From positions 1-39,003 of the forward strand of contig SHLP01000021.1 of NCBI GenBank assembly GCA_004283055.1: a stretch of DNA of 39,003 nucleotides. Reading direction: 5' to 3'. This DNA comes from Deltaproteobacteria bacterium. GTDB taxonomy: Bacteria; Myxococcota_A; Polyangia; Polyangiales; Houyiibacteriaceae. The translations under genes and the position numbers were made by a program. Under the pieces are notes generated by a model. It made no database searches. It had not been told where the DNA came from and worked only from the letters and a program-made list of their open reading frames with translations. This document shows positions 10,020-17,807 of this stretch, piece after piece (the first letter of the stretch is position 1; each line of letters opens with the position of its first letter).

Positions 10020-10889
10020 ATGGCAAACCTCAAGGACATTCGCAAGCGCATCGGAAGCGTCAAGAACACGCAGAAGATCACCCGCGCCATGAAGCTGGTT
10101 GCCGGCGCCCGACTGCGGAAGGCGCAAGAGAACATCGAACACCTCCGGCCGTACGCCATCAAGACCCACGAGGTGCTCAGCGGCGTCGCTGCGCGCGTCA
10201 ATCCCGACGAAGGCATCCATCCCCTGCTCTCGCGGCGTGCGCCAAAGCGAGTCATGCTCGTCGTCCTCACGAGTGACCGCGGCTTGGCCGGCGCGTTCAA
10301 CTCGAACATTTGCAAGGCGGCGTTCAACCGCTGGAAGCAGCTCGAGGCGGACGGCAGCGAGGTTTGCTTCGGCATCATTGGCCGCAAGGGACGCGACTAC
10401 TTCACCCGTCGAAACGCCAACATCCGGCACGACTTCCTCGGGGTCTTCGAGGACTTGAGCGCCGCCAAAGCGGGCGAAATCGGACGCTACATCGTCGACG
10501 ACTACACCGCGCTCCATCTGGACGGTTGCGAGCTGGTCTATAACGAGTTCAAGAGCGCGATCACGCAGCAGGTCATCATCGAGCCCTTCTTGCCGATCAA
10601 GCCGCTCGAGCTCGCCGACGACCAGGTCGGGGACTTCATCTACGAGCCGAGCCAGGTCGCGCTCCTCGACAGGCTGCTTCCGATGCACGTCGAGGTTCAA
10701 ATCTACCGGTCTCTGCTCGAATCGGTCGCCTCCGAGTACGGGGCTCGGATGACCGCCATGGACGCGGCGACCAACAACGCAAGCGACATGATCGACCGGT
10801 TGACCCTCCAGTACAACCGCGCCCGCCAGGCTGCCATCACCAAGGAATTGATGGAGATCATCGGCGGCGCTGAAGCTCTCAACGGCTGA
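10020..10889 (+). CDS. atpG: ATP synthase gamma subunit
   Basis: The 289-residue rotor shaft of F1. The N-terminal helix reads LKDIRKRIGSVKNTQKITRA and leads into MKLVAGARLRKAQ. The C-terminal helix has SEYGARMTAMDAATNNASDM followed by LTLQYNRARQAAIT, both family marks. It is the last ATP synthase gene of the plus-strand unit. In the usual gene order atpD and atpC would follow, but they lie on the opposite strand about 5.5 kb away. Confidence 0.97.
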   Translation: MANLKDIRKRIGSVKNTQKITRAMKLVAGARLRKAQENIEHLRPYAIKTHEVLSGVAARVNPDEGIHPLLSRRAPKRVMLVVLTSDRGLAGAFNSNICKAAFNRWKQLEADGSEVCFGIIGRKGRDYFTRRNANIRHDFLGVFEDLSAAKAGEIGRYIVDDYTALHLDGCELVYNEFKSAITQQVIIEPFLPIKPLELADDQVGDFIYEPSQVALLDRLLPMHVEVQIYRSLLESVASEYGARMTAMDAATNNASDMIDRLTLQYNRARQAAITKELMEIIGGAEALNG

Positions 10890-10918
10890 TCGCCAGCACG
10901 TGATACCGTAAGGTGACG

Positions 10919-12526
10919 ATGCCGGGGGGGCACAGAGGGTCGACTGCCCAGGTTACGGGACCGGCGCCACTTTCGTGGCTTGCCTGGCTCTGCGCCACCG
11001 TCACGATCGCGTACGTCGTCGGGGCACCGCTCTGGGTGGCCGACTACCCGATGATGACCGACTTCCCGTTTCACGCGGCGTCGTCCTCGGTGTTTCGCCA
11101 CTATCTGGACCCGGGCTGGCACTTCGACGAGCAGTTCCAGTTCCAGGTGCTCGCGGCGCCCTACCTCACCTTTTACGGCTTGGCAGCGATCTTCATGCTC
11201 GTTCTTTCGCCCGTCGCCGCGACGAAGCTTGCGGCGGCCGTGCTGATGGCGCTCCTGCCCATCGGGCTGATGGTGCTCTGCTGGGGGTTGCGGAAGTCGC
11301 CGTTTCTCGGTCTCTGGGGACTGCTTGCCGTCTGGGGTGCTCCAGCCCACTGGGGCCTCGTTGGTTTTCTCGCATCGCTCGGCCTCTTCGCCATGGCGCT
11401 GGGCCTTGCCCTTCGCGTAGCCGACCGGCCGAGCGCGAAGCTTCAGGCCCTGCTCGTCGCGGTTCTAATCCTCCTCTTTTTCACCCACGTGTATCGGTTC
11501 CCGTTCGCGGTACTCATGCTTGGGGTCGTCGCCGCGGCGATGCATGGACGAGTGGACAGCATCCGGGGTCTCCTGATTCCGATCGCCGTATCCTCCGCGC
11601 TCTTCGTCGCGTGGGCGACAACCCGGGCGAACCTGTCCATTCCGGAAATCGCCTGGGCCTGGCCGCCGGCCTGGAGCCGTTTGTCCGAGGCAGGCGCATA
11701 TGCGACCGACATTTTCATCGGCGACGAAGACCGCTTCGTGTTTCGCCGCACGGCGCTCTTTTTTGCGGTGACGGCAGTCGCACTGCTTGCGATCGCCGTC
11801 GCTCGCCTTCGTTCCTGGCCCAAGGATGGTTGGGTGGTGCCCGCCCACGCGGTGCTTGGGGTGGCGATTTTGGTTTTTCTGGGCCTCTTCCTGACGCTCC
11901 CGATGGAGCTCGGCGTCTGGTGGTATGTCTTTCCACGGGAAATCACCGCGGCGGCGTTTCTCGTGCCCGCGCTTCTTCCAAACCTGCCCCGCAAGACCTG
12001 GGCCGAGCTCGGCTTCGTCGTGTGGACGGCGGTCGCCATTGCCCCCCTCGGTGAGTTCGTCGCCGGTGCCCACAAGGAGTTTTCGACCACCACGGTGCAT
12101 TTCCGAGAGATCGTCCGGGAGCTCCCCAAAGCCCCGAAGCTTCTTTACCTCGTGTACGACCACGAGGGGTCGCGCGCTCGAAACAGCCCCTACATCCACT
12201 TGCCCGCGTACGTTCAGACCGAGCGTGGGGGCTGGCTGAGCTTCCACTTCGCCCAGCTGGAGGGTTTCCCATTCCGGTATCGTGACAGCGCGGATCCCGA
12301 AGCGGTCGTCCCGCCGCAGACGCCGGTGCGCTGGGAGTGGAGCCCTCAGCTCTTCCAACTCGAGGAGCACGGCGACTTCTTCGACTGGTTTCTGGTTCGC
12401 AGGCTGGATTCGCCGGACGCTCTTTTCGTCACGGACCCGTCGATACAGCGCGTAGCCCACTTCGAGAACTGGTGGCTTTACCACCGACCTCGCCCCTCGA
12501 CTGGACCGTCCGGCAAAACGCCCTAA
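10919..12526 (+). CDS. Polytopic membrane protein of unknown function
   Basis: About 535 residues (two more if GTG 10913 is used). The N-terminal two thirds hold about 10-11 hydrophobic helices. An early outer loop (ADYPMMTDFPFHAASSSVFRH) is rich in Asp, His and aromatics. The C-terminal 150 residues are soluble and end with FENWWLYHRPRP. The layout resembles lipid-linked-sugar glycosyltransferases of the GT-C type (helices, acidic first loop, soluble tail), but I do not recognise the family and make no functional claim. It starts 29 nt after atpG and could be read from the atp transcript. Confidence 0.75.
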   Translation: MPGGHRGSTAQVTGPAPLSWLAWLCATVTIAYVVGAPLWVADYPMMTDFPFHAASSSVFRHYLDPGWHFDEQFQFQVLAAPYLTFYGLAAIFMLVLSPVAATKLAAAVLMALLPIGLMVLCWGLRKSPFLGLWGLLAVWGAPAHWGLVGFLASLGLFAMALGLALRVADRPSAKLQALLVAVLILLFFTHVYRFPFAVLMLGVVAAAMHGRVDSIRGLLIPIAVSSALFVAWATTRANLSIPEIAWAWPPAWSRLSEAGAYATDIFIGDEDRFVFRRTALFFAVTAVALLAIAVARLRSWPKDGWVVPAHAVLGVAILVFLGLFLTLPMELGVWWYVFPREITAAAFLVPALLPNLPRKTWAELGFVVWTAVAIAPLGEFVAGAHKEFSTTTVHFREIVRELPKAPKLLYLVYDHEGSRARNSPYIHLPAYVQTERGGWLSFHFAQLEGFPFRYRDSADPEAVVPPQTPVRWEWSPQLFQLEEHGDFFDWFLVRRLDSPDALFVTDPSIQRVAHFENWWLYHRPRPSTGPSGKTP

Positions 12527-12529
12527 ATT
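12502..12529 (+). promoter_or_regulatory. Candidate promoter before the 105-aa gene
   Basis: TGGACC (12502-12507), 16-nt spacer, TAAATT (12524-12529), then 8 nt to the ATG at 12538. It overlaps the end of the preceding gene. Confidence 0.35.
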
Positions 12530-12537
12530 GTGAAGCG

Positions 12538-12855
12538 ATGGACGTCAAGACGGAAGAAGAGCGCTGGGCGGTATGGATGGTGCAGGCTCGCAGGTTTGCA
12601 GAGCGAGAGAACTTCCCCGACGCCGTCGCGCGGATGAAGCTCGTACGTGACTCCGTTCAAAAAGCAGTCGGTCAGGCGACCGGCGCGAACGAGCGCATGC
12701 GGCTGGAGGTGAGGCTGGCGCGCGCCAACGAGCAGCTCGAACAGATGCGATTGCAGTACGAGGACTGGCACTCCAAAATTGCGGCGCGGCGCCAGCACAC
12801 GATCGACCAAGCAGCCGAGGAAATGGCGCGTCCGCTTCCGGTCACATCGGATTGA
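12538..12855 (+). CDS. Small helical protein, unknown function
   Basis: A 105-residue protein that is almost entirely helical and charged, with heptad-like runs (ERMRLEVRLARANEQLEQMR, then YEDWHSKIAARRQ). This suggests a coiled-coil or helical-bundle protein with no signal peptide or membrane segment. The start is the ATG at 12538; the frame is open further upstream only because it runs antiphase through the previous gene. Its stop overlaps a TTG start of the next gene by 4 nt. No family is recognised. Confidence 0.65.
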   Translation: MDVKTEEERWAVWMVQARRFAERENFPDAVARMKLVRDSVQKAVGQATGANERMRLEVRLARANEQLEQMRLQYEDWHSKIAARRQHTIDQAAEEMARPLPVTSD

Positions 12856-13712
12856 CGGTGGCTGTTCGCCAGTGCTCGGAAGCATCCATCGAAGCCGGGG
12901 AGTCTCTTGCAGGGACTGCCGTGGAGTCGGTCGATCGCTGGTTGCTTCTCGAAGTCACGGAGCCCTGGGCCCCGAAGGCGCTTCAGACACAGGCCTTTCC
13001 GGAAACGGTGCGATTGCAGCTCGGCCGTTGGCTCGAAGCCCCACGGACCCGCTTGCAGCTCATTCGGCGCCCCGGACGCTCGGGTAGGCGGCCGCTCTTC
13101 ATGATGCTTTCCACCGCCGGGGATCGACCGCAGACCACGAAGCTCGAGCTCGGCGGCTACGAAGAGCTCGTCGGCCTCGAGCTCGACACCTTGTCTGCCG
13201 CGCCGAGCGAGCCGATTTGCTTGGTTTGCGTCCACGGGCGACGCGATCGCTGCTGTGGGGTCCTTGGTGGTCAGGTGTTCCGTGCACTTCAATCTCAGTC
13301 CGTCGACACATGGCAGACCAGCCATCTCGGCGGGCATCGTTTCGCTGCCTGTGCGCTCTGGCTGCCCGATGGCCTGATGTATGGGCGGCTCCGCGCCGAG
13401 CACGTCGGCGCGTGGGTCGCGGCGCGACGGTCCGGTGCGGTCGGTGAGCTCGACTTGTTTCGAGGCCGCTGCGCCTACGATCGACCGACGCAGGCAGCGG
13501 AGATCCTCCTTCGAAAGCGCCTGGGGCTGCAGGAAGCCGACGCGATCGAATGGCTCGGGACGGCAGCGACGTCCGAGTCGAGCTGGGAGGCACGCTTTCG
13601 AGTGGGTTCCAAGGCACAGGTGGTGCCGCTCCGCCTGCAGCGCACAGGGGCGAATCGGCCGGCGAGCTGCGGCGGAGAACCCGAGGCCATCGCGAGTTTC
13701 GTGGAGGGCTAG
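12852..13712 (+). CDS. Sucrase/ferredoxin-like (thioredoxin-fold [2Fe-2S]) protein
   Basis: A 286-residue protein of the Suc_Fer-like family. The diagnostic segment is CLVCVHGRRDRCCGVLGG (Cys126, Cys134, Cys135), followed by TSHLGGHRFAACALWLPDG (about 156-174). In this family those Cys and His residues are thought to hold an iron-sulfur cluster in a thioredoxin-like fold; the physiological role is poorly known. The start is uncertain between TTG 12852, which overlaps the previous stop, and GTG 12858. It is soluble, with no signal peptide. The neighbours do not reveal a pathway. Confidence 0.75.
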   Translation: MTVAVRQCSEASIEAGESLAGTAVESVDRWLLLEVTEPWAPKALQTQAFPETVRLQLGRWLEAPRTRLQLIRRPGRSGRRPLFMMLSTAGDRPQTTKLELGGYEELVGLELDTLSAAPSEPICLVCVHGRRDRCCGVLGGQVFRALQSQSVDTWQTSHLGGHRFAACALWLPDGLMYGRLRAEHVGAWVAARRSGAVGELDLFRGRCAYDRPTQAAEILLRKRLGLQEADAIEWLGTAATSESSWEARFRVGSKAQVVPLRLQRTGANRPASCGGEPEAIASFVEG

Positions 13713-13788
13713 AGGGGATCGACTCGGTTTTGGTCGTCGCCCGAGGATCTCCAGGGCGCCGATTCCCACAATGGGCTAGAAGCGGGGT

Positions 13789-14025
13789 GTGGAACTCTGG
13801 TTGCTCGCGCTCTGGTCTCTTTCTGGCGCAGCGCTTCTGTTCACGCACCTCCTGATGGCTTGGCGCGTGCTTTCAGGGCCGCTCGCTGCCCAGTGGCGCT
13901 ACCTCGGTTTCCTCGTGCCCTTCTTCACGCCGCTCGTCGCGTGGCGTGGGGGCAATCGCCTCGGCCCGATCACCTGGTTTCTGTTCTTGGTGATCTACCT
14001 CTCCGCGCGCATGATCGAAGTCTGA
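13789..14025 (+). CDS. Small membrane protein, unknown function
   Basis: A 78-residue protein with a GTG start. Hydrophobic helices lie at about 2-25 and 58-75, and a shorter hydrophobic stretch (YLGFLVPFFTPLVAW) lies between. No family is recognised. Its TGA overlaps the prmA ATG by one base, so it probably shares a message with prmA and rsmE. The 76 bp before it have no strong promoter, only a TAGAAG six nt before the GTG. Confidence 0.6.
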   Translation: MELWLLALWSLSGAALLFTHLLMAWRVLSGPLAAQWRYLGFLVPFFTPLVAWRGGNRLGPITWFLFLVIYLSARMIEV

Positions 14026-14882
14026 TGTCCGACGCTCGCCATCCGTTTGTGACGGTTCGGGTTCGATCCGAGCAGCTCGAGCTCGCGCAACTCCGCTTAT
14101 GGGAGCTTGGCGCCACCGGTCTCGAAGAGCGAGATCAGACGACCTTGGTCCGCGACGCCGACTTGGGCGGAGCCGTCATTCTCGCAGCATTCGCCGACGA
14201 GGCCTCGGCGCGAAAGGCCTTGCGCGAAATTCGAAATGAGTACGAAGCCGATATCGTGTATGTACCGGGAGCGGATTGGGCCACCGAATGGCGACGTGGA
14301 TTCAGCGCGCAGCGCATTGGGAAACGGCTCTTGCTACACCCGTCCTGGGAACCCGCGGAAAGCAAGCCCGGAGACGTCGTCCTCACGATCGATCCGGAGA
14401 ACGCGTTCGGAAGTGGGGACCATGAAACCACTCGACTAGTCCTGCGGATTCTCGACGAGCGCGTGCTTGGCGGGGAGCGGGTGTTGGACGTTGGATGCGG
14501 GAGCGGGGTCTTGTCGATCGCGGCGCTTCGCCTAGGGGCGTCATCGGCGATGGCGACGGACATCGACGAGGATTCGGTCGTCGTGACCGCGCGAAACGCA
14601 AAGCTCAACGGCGTTGCGCCCGAGCTGCATGCATCGACTCAGCACTTGGCCGAGGTGGACGGGGTCTTCGACATCGTGCTTGCGAACATCGAGACCAGGG
14701 TCCTCGTGCACATGCCCGAAGATCTCCGGCAGCGGCTGGCGCCTGCCGGCATGCTGATCCTGAGCGGCATTCTTCGTCCCGAGCGCGACGAGCTTCTCGA
14801 CGCCTACGCGCCCATGAAGCTCGAACAGTGCCTCGAAGAGGGCGAATGGTGCGCCTGCGTGTTGAGGCACGCAGAGCCGTGA
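14025..14882 (+). CDS. prmA: Ribosomal protein L11 methyltransferase
   Basis: A 285-residue PrmA, which methylates ribosomal protein L11 using S-adenosylmethionine. The N-terminal substrate domain (1-100) ends with WATEWRRGF. The pre-motif reads IDPENAFGSGDHETTRLVL (122-140; commonly GTGTHPTT in other species), and motif I is LDVGCGSGVLSIAAL (154-168). The acceptor-site motif is the short LANIE. The start is the ATG at 14025, overlapping the previous stop; the frame is open further upstream but reads through another gene. The stop overlaps the rsmE GTG. Confidence 0.92.
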   Translation: MSDARHPFVTVRVRSEQLELAQLRLWELGATGLEERDQTTLVRDADLGGAVILAAFADEASARKALREIRNEYEADIVYVPGADWATEWRRGFSAQRIGKRLLLHPSWEPAESKPGDVVLTIDPENAFGSGDHETTRLVLRILDERVLGGERVLDVGCGSGVLSIAALRLGASSAMATDIDEDSVVVTARNAKLNGVAPELHASTQHLAEVDGVFDIVLANIETRVLVHMPEDLRQRLAPAGMLILSGILRPERDELLDAYAPMKLEQCLEEGEWCACVLRHAEP

Positions 14883-15610
14883 CCCTTCGAAGGCTTTACG
14901 TGCCCGGTTTGCCGAACGAGGGAGGGGCCGTCGTTCTCGGAGAGGCGACGAGCCGTCACGTGCGGGTGCTTCGACTCCGGGCTGGTCAGTCGGTCGTACT
15001 CTTCGACGGGAAGGGCCGGGCCGCGACAGCCCGCTTGGAATCAGTCGCTGATGAGGTGGTCTGTGTTGCAGAGCCTCCGGTCGCCTCCGCGAGAAGACGC
15101 GCGCGCGTCGTCCTCATGCTTGCTGTTCCGAAAGGCTCGAAGCTCGACGACTGCGTGCGTGCGGCAACCGAGCTGGGCGTCGATGAGGTCGCGCTCATGC
15201 AAACCGAACGCACGGTTCCCCGATTGGACCCCATGCGCGCGCGCACGCGTCTCGATCGGCTCACTCGAATTGCGGGCGAGGCGGCCGGTCAGTGTGAGCG
15301 CGACGACGTGCCCATCGTTCACGCCCCTCGCCCCGTCGCCTCTTGGCTCGAACAGATGCCGGAGAGCGCCGAGGGCGTTCTGTTCGCTGCCCGCGCCCAG
15401 GACGCGGCGGCGCTCGAGCCCGATGCTGAACAGGTTTGGTGTGCGATAGGGCCCGAGGGAGGATTCGCCGAGCACGAGATCCTGCTCTTCGAACGTTCCG
15501 GTTTCTCAGTGGCAAGCTTGGGAACCCGGATCTTGCGGGTCGAAACGGCCGTGCCGGCCGCCCTGGCCATCGTCGGAGATCGCCTCGGCGACTTTCGACA
15601 AGCTCGTTGA
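14879..15610 (+). CDS. rsmE: 16S rRNA (uracil-N3)-methyltransferase RsmE
   Basis: A 243-residue SPOUT-class enzyme that methylates U1498 of 16S rRNA. The N-terminal PUA-like domain contains HVRVLRLRAGQSVVLFDGKG. The knotted catalytic domain ends with the family marks IGPEGGF and LGTRILRVETAVPAAL, which form the trefoil-knot SAM pocket. The GTG start overlaps the prmA stop (GTGA, 14879-14882). The prmA-rsmE pairing is common in bacteria and groups two translation-apparatus methyltransferases. Confidence 0.94.
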   Translation: MTLRRLYVPGLPNEGGAVVLGEATSRHVRVLRLRAGQSVVLFDGKGRAATARLESVADEVVCVAEPPVASARRRARVVLMLAVPKGSKLDDCVRAATELGVDEVALMQTERTVPRLDPMRARTRLDRLTRIAGEAAGQCERDDVPIVHAPRPVASWLEQMPESAEGVLFAARAQDAAALEPDAEQVWCAIGPEGGFAEHEILLFERSGFSVASLGTRILRVETAVPAALAIVGDRLGDFRQAR

Positions 15611-15619
15611 CAGCGCGGC

Positions 15620-17758
15620 ATGTGCGAAGCCACCATTGAAGGGCAGATGTCCGTTCTCGCCTCGCTCCTGGTTCGCGACCAGATCATGACCGTCGATCGC
15701 GTCCAAGGCGCCATCCAGGATCAGGTGATGCGCGGTGGCAATCTCGACACCGTACTCCTCGAGCTCGGCTTGCTGCGCGAGAACGAGATGAATGCATACT
15801 GTGCGGCGGTCTACGGGCTCCTTCCCGCGACCCGCGATGAAGTGATGCAGACGGCGATCTCCACGATTCGCGTCTTGCCGCGCGAGTTTGCCGTTCGGCA
15901 TCGCTTGATCCCCGTCGCGAGAACCGAGGACGCGGTCGTGCTGGCGGTCGACCGTCCATTGCCCGATGCGACTCTGCGCGAAATTTCGTTCGAGCTCGGC
16001 ATCGATCCCGTGCAGCGAATCGTTTGCTCGGTGCGCATCGAGGCAGGCTTGTCACAGCACTACGACATCGAAATGACCGCTCGTATGCGGCAGCTAACCC
16101 ACCAGCTGGACGCCGCCGATCCCGGCACGATTCCCTACGTCGCGCCATTTGACGGCGTTGGAAGTCGGAGCTCGATTCCGCCCATCAAAGATGCCTCCGG
16201 CTCTTTTCCGCGTACGAGCTCGCCCATCCCCCCGCCGACGAGCATCGCCGATACCGAGCCTCCGGTTGCGGTCGCACCGCAGGTGGCGTCTTCGGTTCCG
16301 GCGGGCACCTTTCGGGATTCCGATCCAGCAGCGAGCCGCAGCCGCTCGGAGCCCAAGACCGGCTTCGTCGATGCGACTCGATACAGTCTTCCCCCGCGCC
16401 CACCCGAGATCCTGGGACGACCCTCGATGCGGAAAACGAGATCGAAACGCCCTTCAGGCGCAAGAGCTGGGGCGGCGTCGAGGCCCAGCGGCCCGACTCG
16501 CGCATCTCACCCCGCGCCGGCCGCGGGCTGGCAGCCAGCGCCCGCACCGGCTTCGGGCAGGCCCTCGGCGCCCGCACCGGCGACGGGCGGGCGGCCGGCG
16601 CCGACCCCCGCCCCACCTCGGTCCTCTGGGCAGCCCGCGCCCCCGGCGCGCTCGGCTCATTCCGGACATCATCTGCCGGTCGATTCGCGGCGGGACAACG
16701 ACGGCAGCGCGATGTCACACGACGTGGTCTCCTTACCCCCCGGCGCGCCCAGCTCGGCCCCACCAAACGTCGACGGCGAGCCAGTCGACCGGCGATGGAA
16801 CCCCGCGCCCGCGCCGCTCGTCGACGAGGCCTCCCTCCCGAGCATCATCGTGGACTTCGGGGAAGAAGTCGAAGAGCTGGTCGCGGCGCTTCGCGACGGC
16901 AGCCCCGAAGACGACATGCTGATCCCTCCTCTGCTGTCGCTCGGGGAGGCCGCACTTCCCGCCCTGGCTCGGGAGTTCCCGGGCAAGCTCTGGTTCGACC
17001 GGAACGAGGCGCACGCAAACATACCGGCAGGCAGAGACGTTTCTTCCATCGCCAGGGGCTTCGTAGCGTTTGGCGCCCATTCGGTCCCGTACCTGATCCC
17101 CCTGCTCGACGACGAGGACCCGGACATCCGCTACTATGCATCCATCGTGGCCTCGGAGTTCGTCCACTCCGAACTGGTCCGGCCGGTCGGTCGCCGTTTG
17201 TTCGACACCGACTCGGGAGTTCGCAGCAATGCATACCGCGCGCTCAGCGTACTGTATGCATGCGAGGTCGAGTTCACGCAGCTCATCGAGCGGCTCCGCG
17301 CGTCGGCGCGGGACGGCCGGAACATCGAAACGCAGGCGGCTGCCGTCGACGCCCTAGGCAGGCTGCGAGACGCGGATTCGTTCGAGTTTTTCGTCTCCTT
17401 ACTCGGGAGCCCTGATTCTGACCTGGTCGGCGCGGCGCATGCGAGCCTAGTGCGCCTGAGTTGCCAGGACTTCAACCGCAGCAAGAAGAAATGGAGCGTC
17501 TGGTACGAAAAGCATAGCACCGAGCACCGTGTGGTTTGGCTGATCAATGCGCTCATGCATTCGGATGAGCGCCTGCGCCGGCGTGCCGGTGACGAGCTTC
17601 GACACCTCACCCAGGAGGACTTCGGCTATGAGCCGGGGAGCTCCAAGAAGCAGCGGATCGCCGCCCAGAAGAAGTATCGAACGTGGTGGGTAGGCGTTGG
17701 TTTTCGGATGTTTGCCGAACCGCAGCCCGTCGTTTCTGGTCAAGCCGACAGCCGGTGA
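15620..17758 (+). CDS. MshEN domain - Pro-rich linker - HEAT-repeat protein
   Basis: A 712-residue three-part protein (an ATG at 15647, preceded by GAAGG, would remove 9 residues). Residues about 10-155 match the MshEN/GspE N-terminal domain known from type II secretion and type IV pilus ATPases: two helical repeats (LASLLVRDQIMTVDRV and NLDTVLLELGLLRENEM), then an alpha-beta part. No ATPase follows. The RLG start of the c-di-GMP-binding motif is absent, so ligand binding is doubtful. Residues 160-405 are a Pro/Ala/Ser-rich linker. Residues 410-695 are HEAT-like helical repeats. The last part is paralogous to the protein at 20812-21822, sharing FPG-LW, the VRYY/IRYY helix and a final Y-x2-WW. 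Confidence 0.8.
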   Translation: MCEATIEGQMSVLASLLVRDQIMTVDRVQGAIQDQVMRGGNLDTVLLELGLLRENEMNAYCAAVYGLLPATRDEVMQTAISTIRVLPREFAVRHRLIPVARTEDAVVLAVDRPLPDATLREISFELGIDPVQRIVCSVRIEAGLSQHYDIEMTARMRQLTHQLDAADPGTIPYVAPFDGVGSRSSIPPIKDASGSFPRTSSPIPPPTSIADTEPPVAVAPQVASSVPAGTFRDSDPAASRSRSEPKTGFVDATRYSLPPRPPEILGRPSMRKTRSKRPSGARAGAASRPSGPTRASHPAPAAGWQPAPAPASGRPSAPAPATGGRPAPTPAPPRSSGQPAPPARSAHSGHHLPVDSRRDNDGSAMSHDVVSLPPGAPSSAPPNVDGEPVDRRWNPAPAPLVDEASLPSIIVDFGEEVEELVAALRDGSPEDDMLIPPLLSLGEAALPALAREFPGKLWFDRNEAHANIPAGRDVSSIARGFVAFGAHSVPYLIPLLDDEDPDIRYYASIVASEFVHSELVRPVGRRLFDTDSGVRSNAYRALSVLYACEVEFTQLIERLRASARDGRNIETQAAAVDALGRLRDADSFEFFVSLLGSPDSDLVGAAHASLVRLSCQDFNRSKKKWSVWYEKHSTEHRVVWLINALMHSDERLRRRAGDELRHLTQEDFGYEPGSSKKQRIAAQKKYRTWWVGVGFRMFAEPQPVVSGQADSR

Positions 17759-17807
17759 TAGACTCCGACCGCTCCGCCCAGACCAGACGAGTAGACGAGC
17801 TCCCATC

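Noticed and set aside
11465..12484. 339-codon frame antisense to the polytopic membrane protein gene
   Set aside because: Its translation is charged and low in structure, while the plus strand gives clear membrane helices.
12672..13769. 365-codon frame antisense to the sucrase/ferredoxin-like gene
   Set aside because: The plus-strand protein has the family Cys/His motifs; the antisense product has none.
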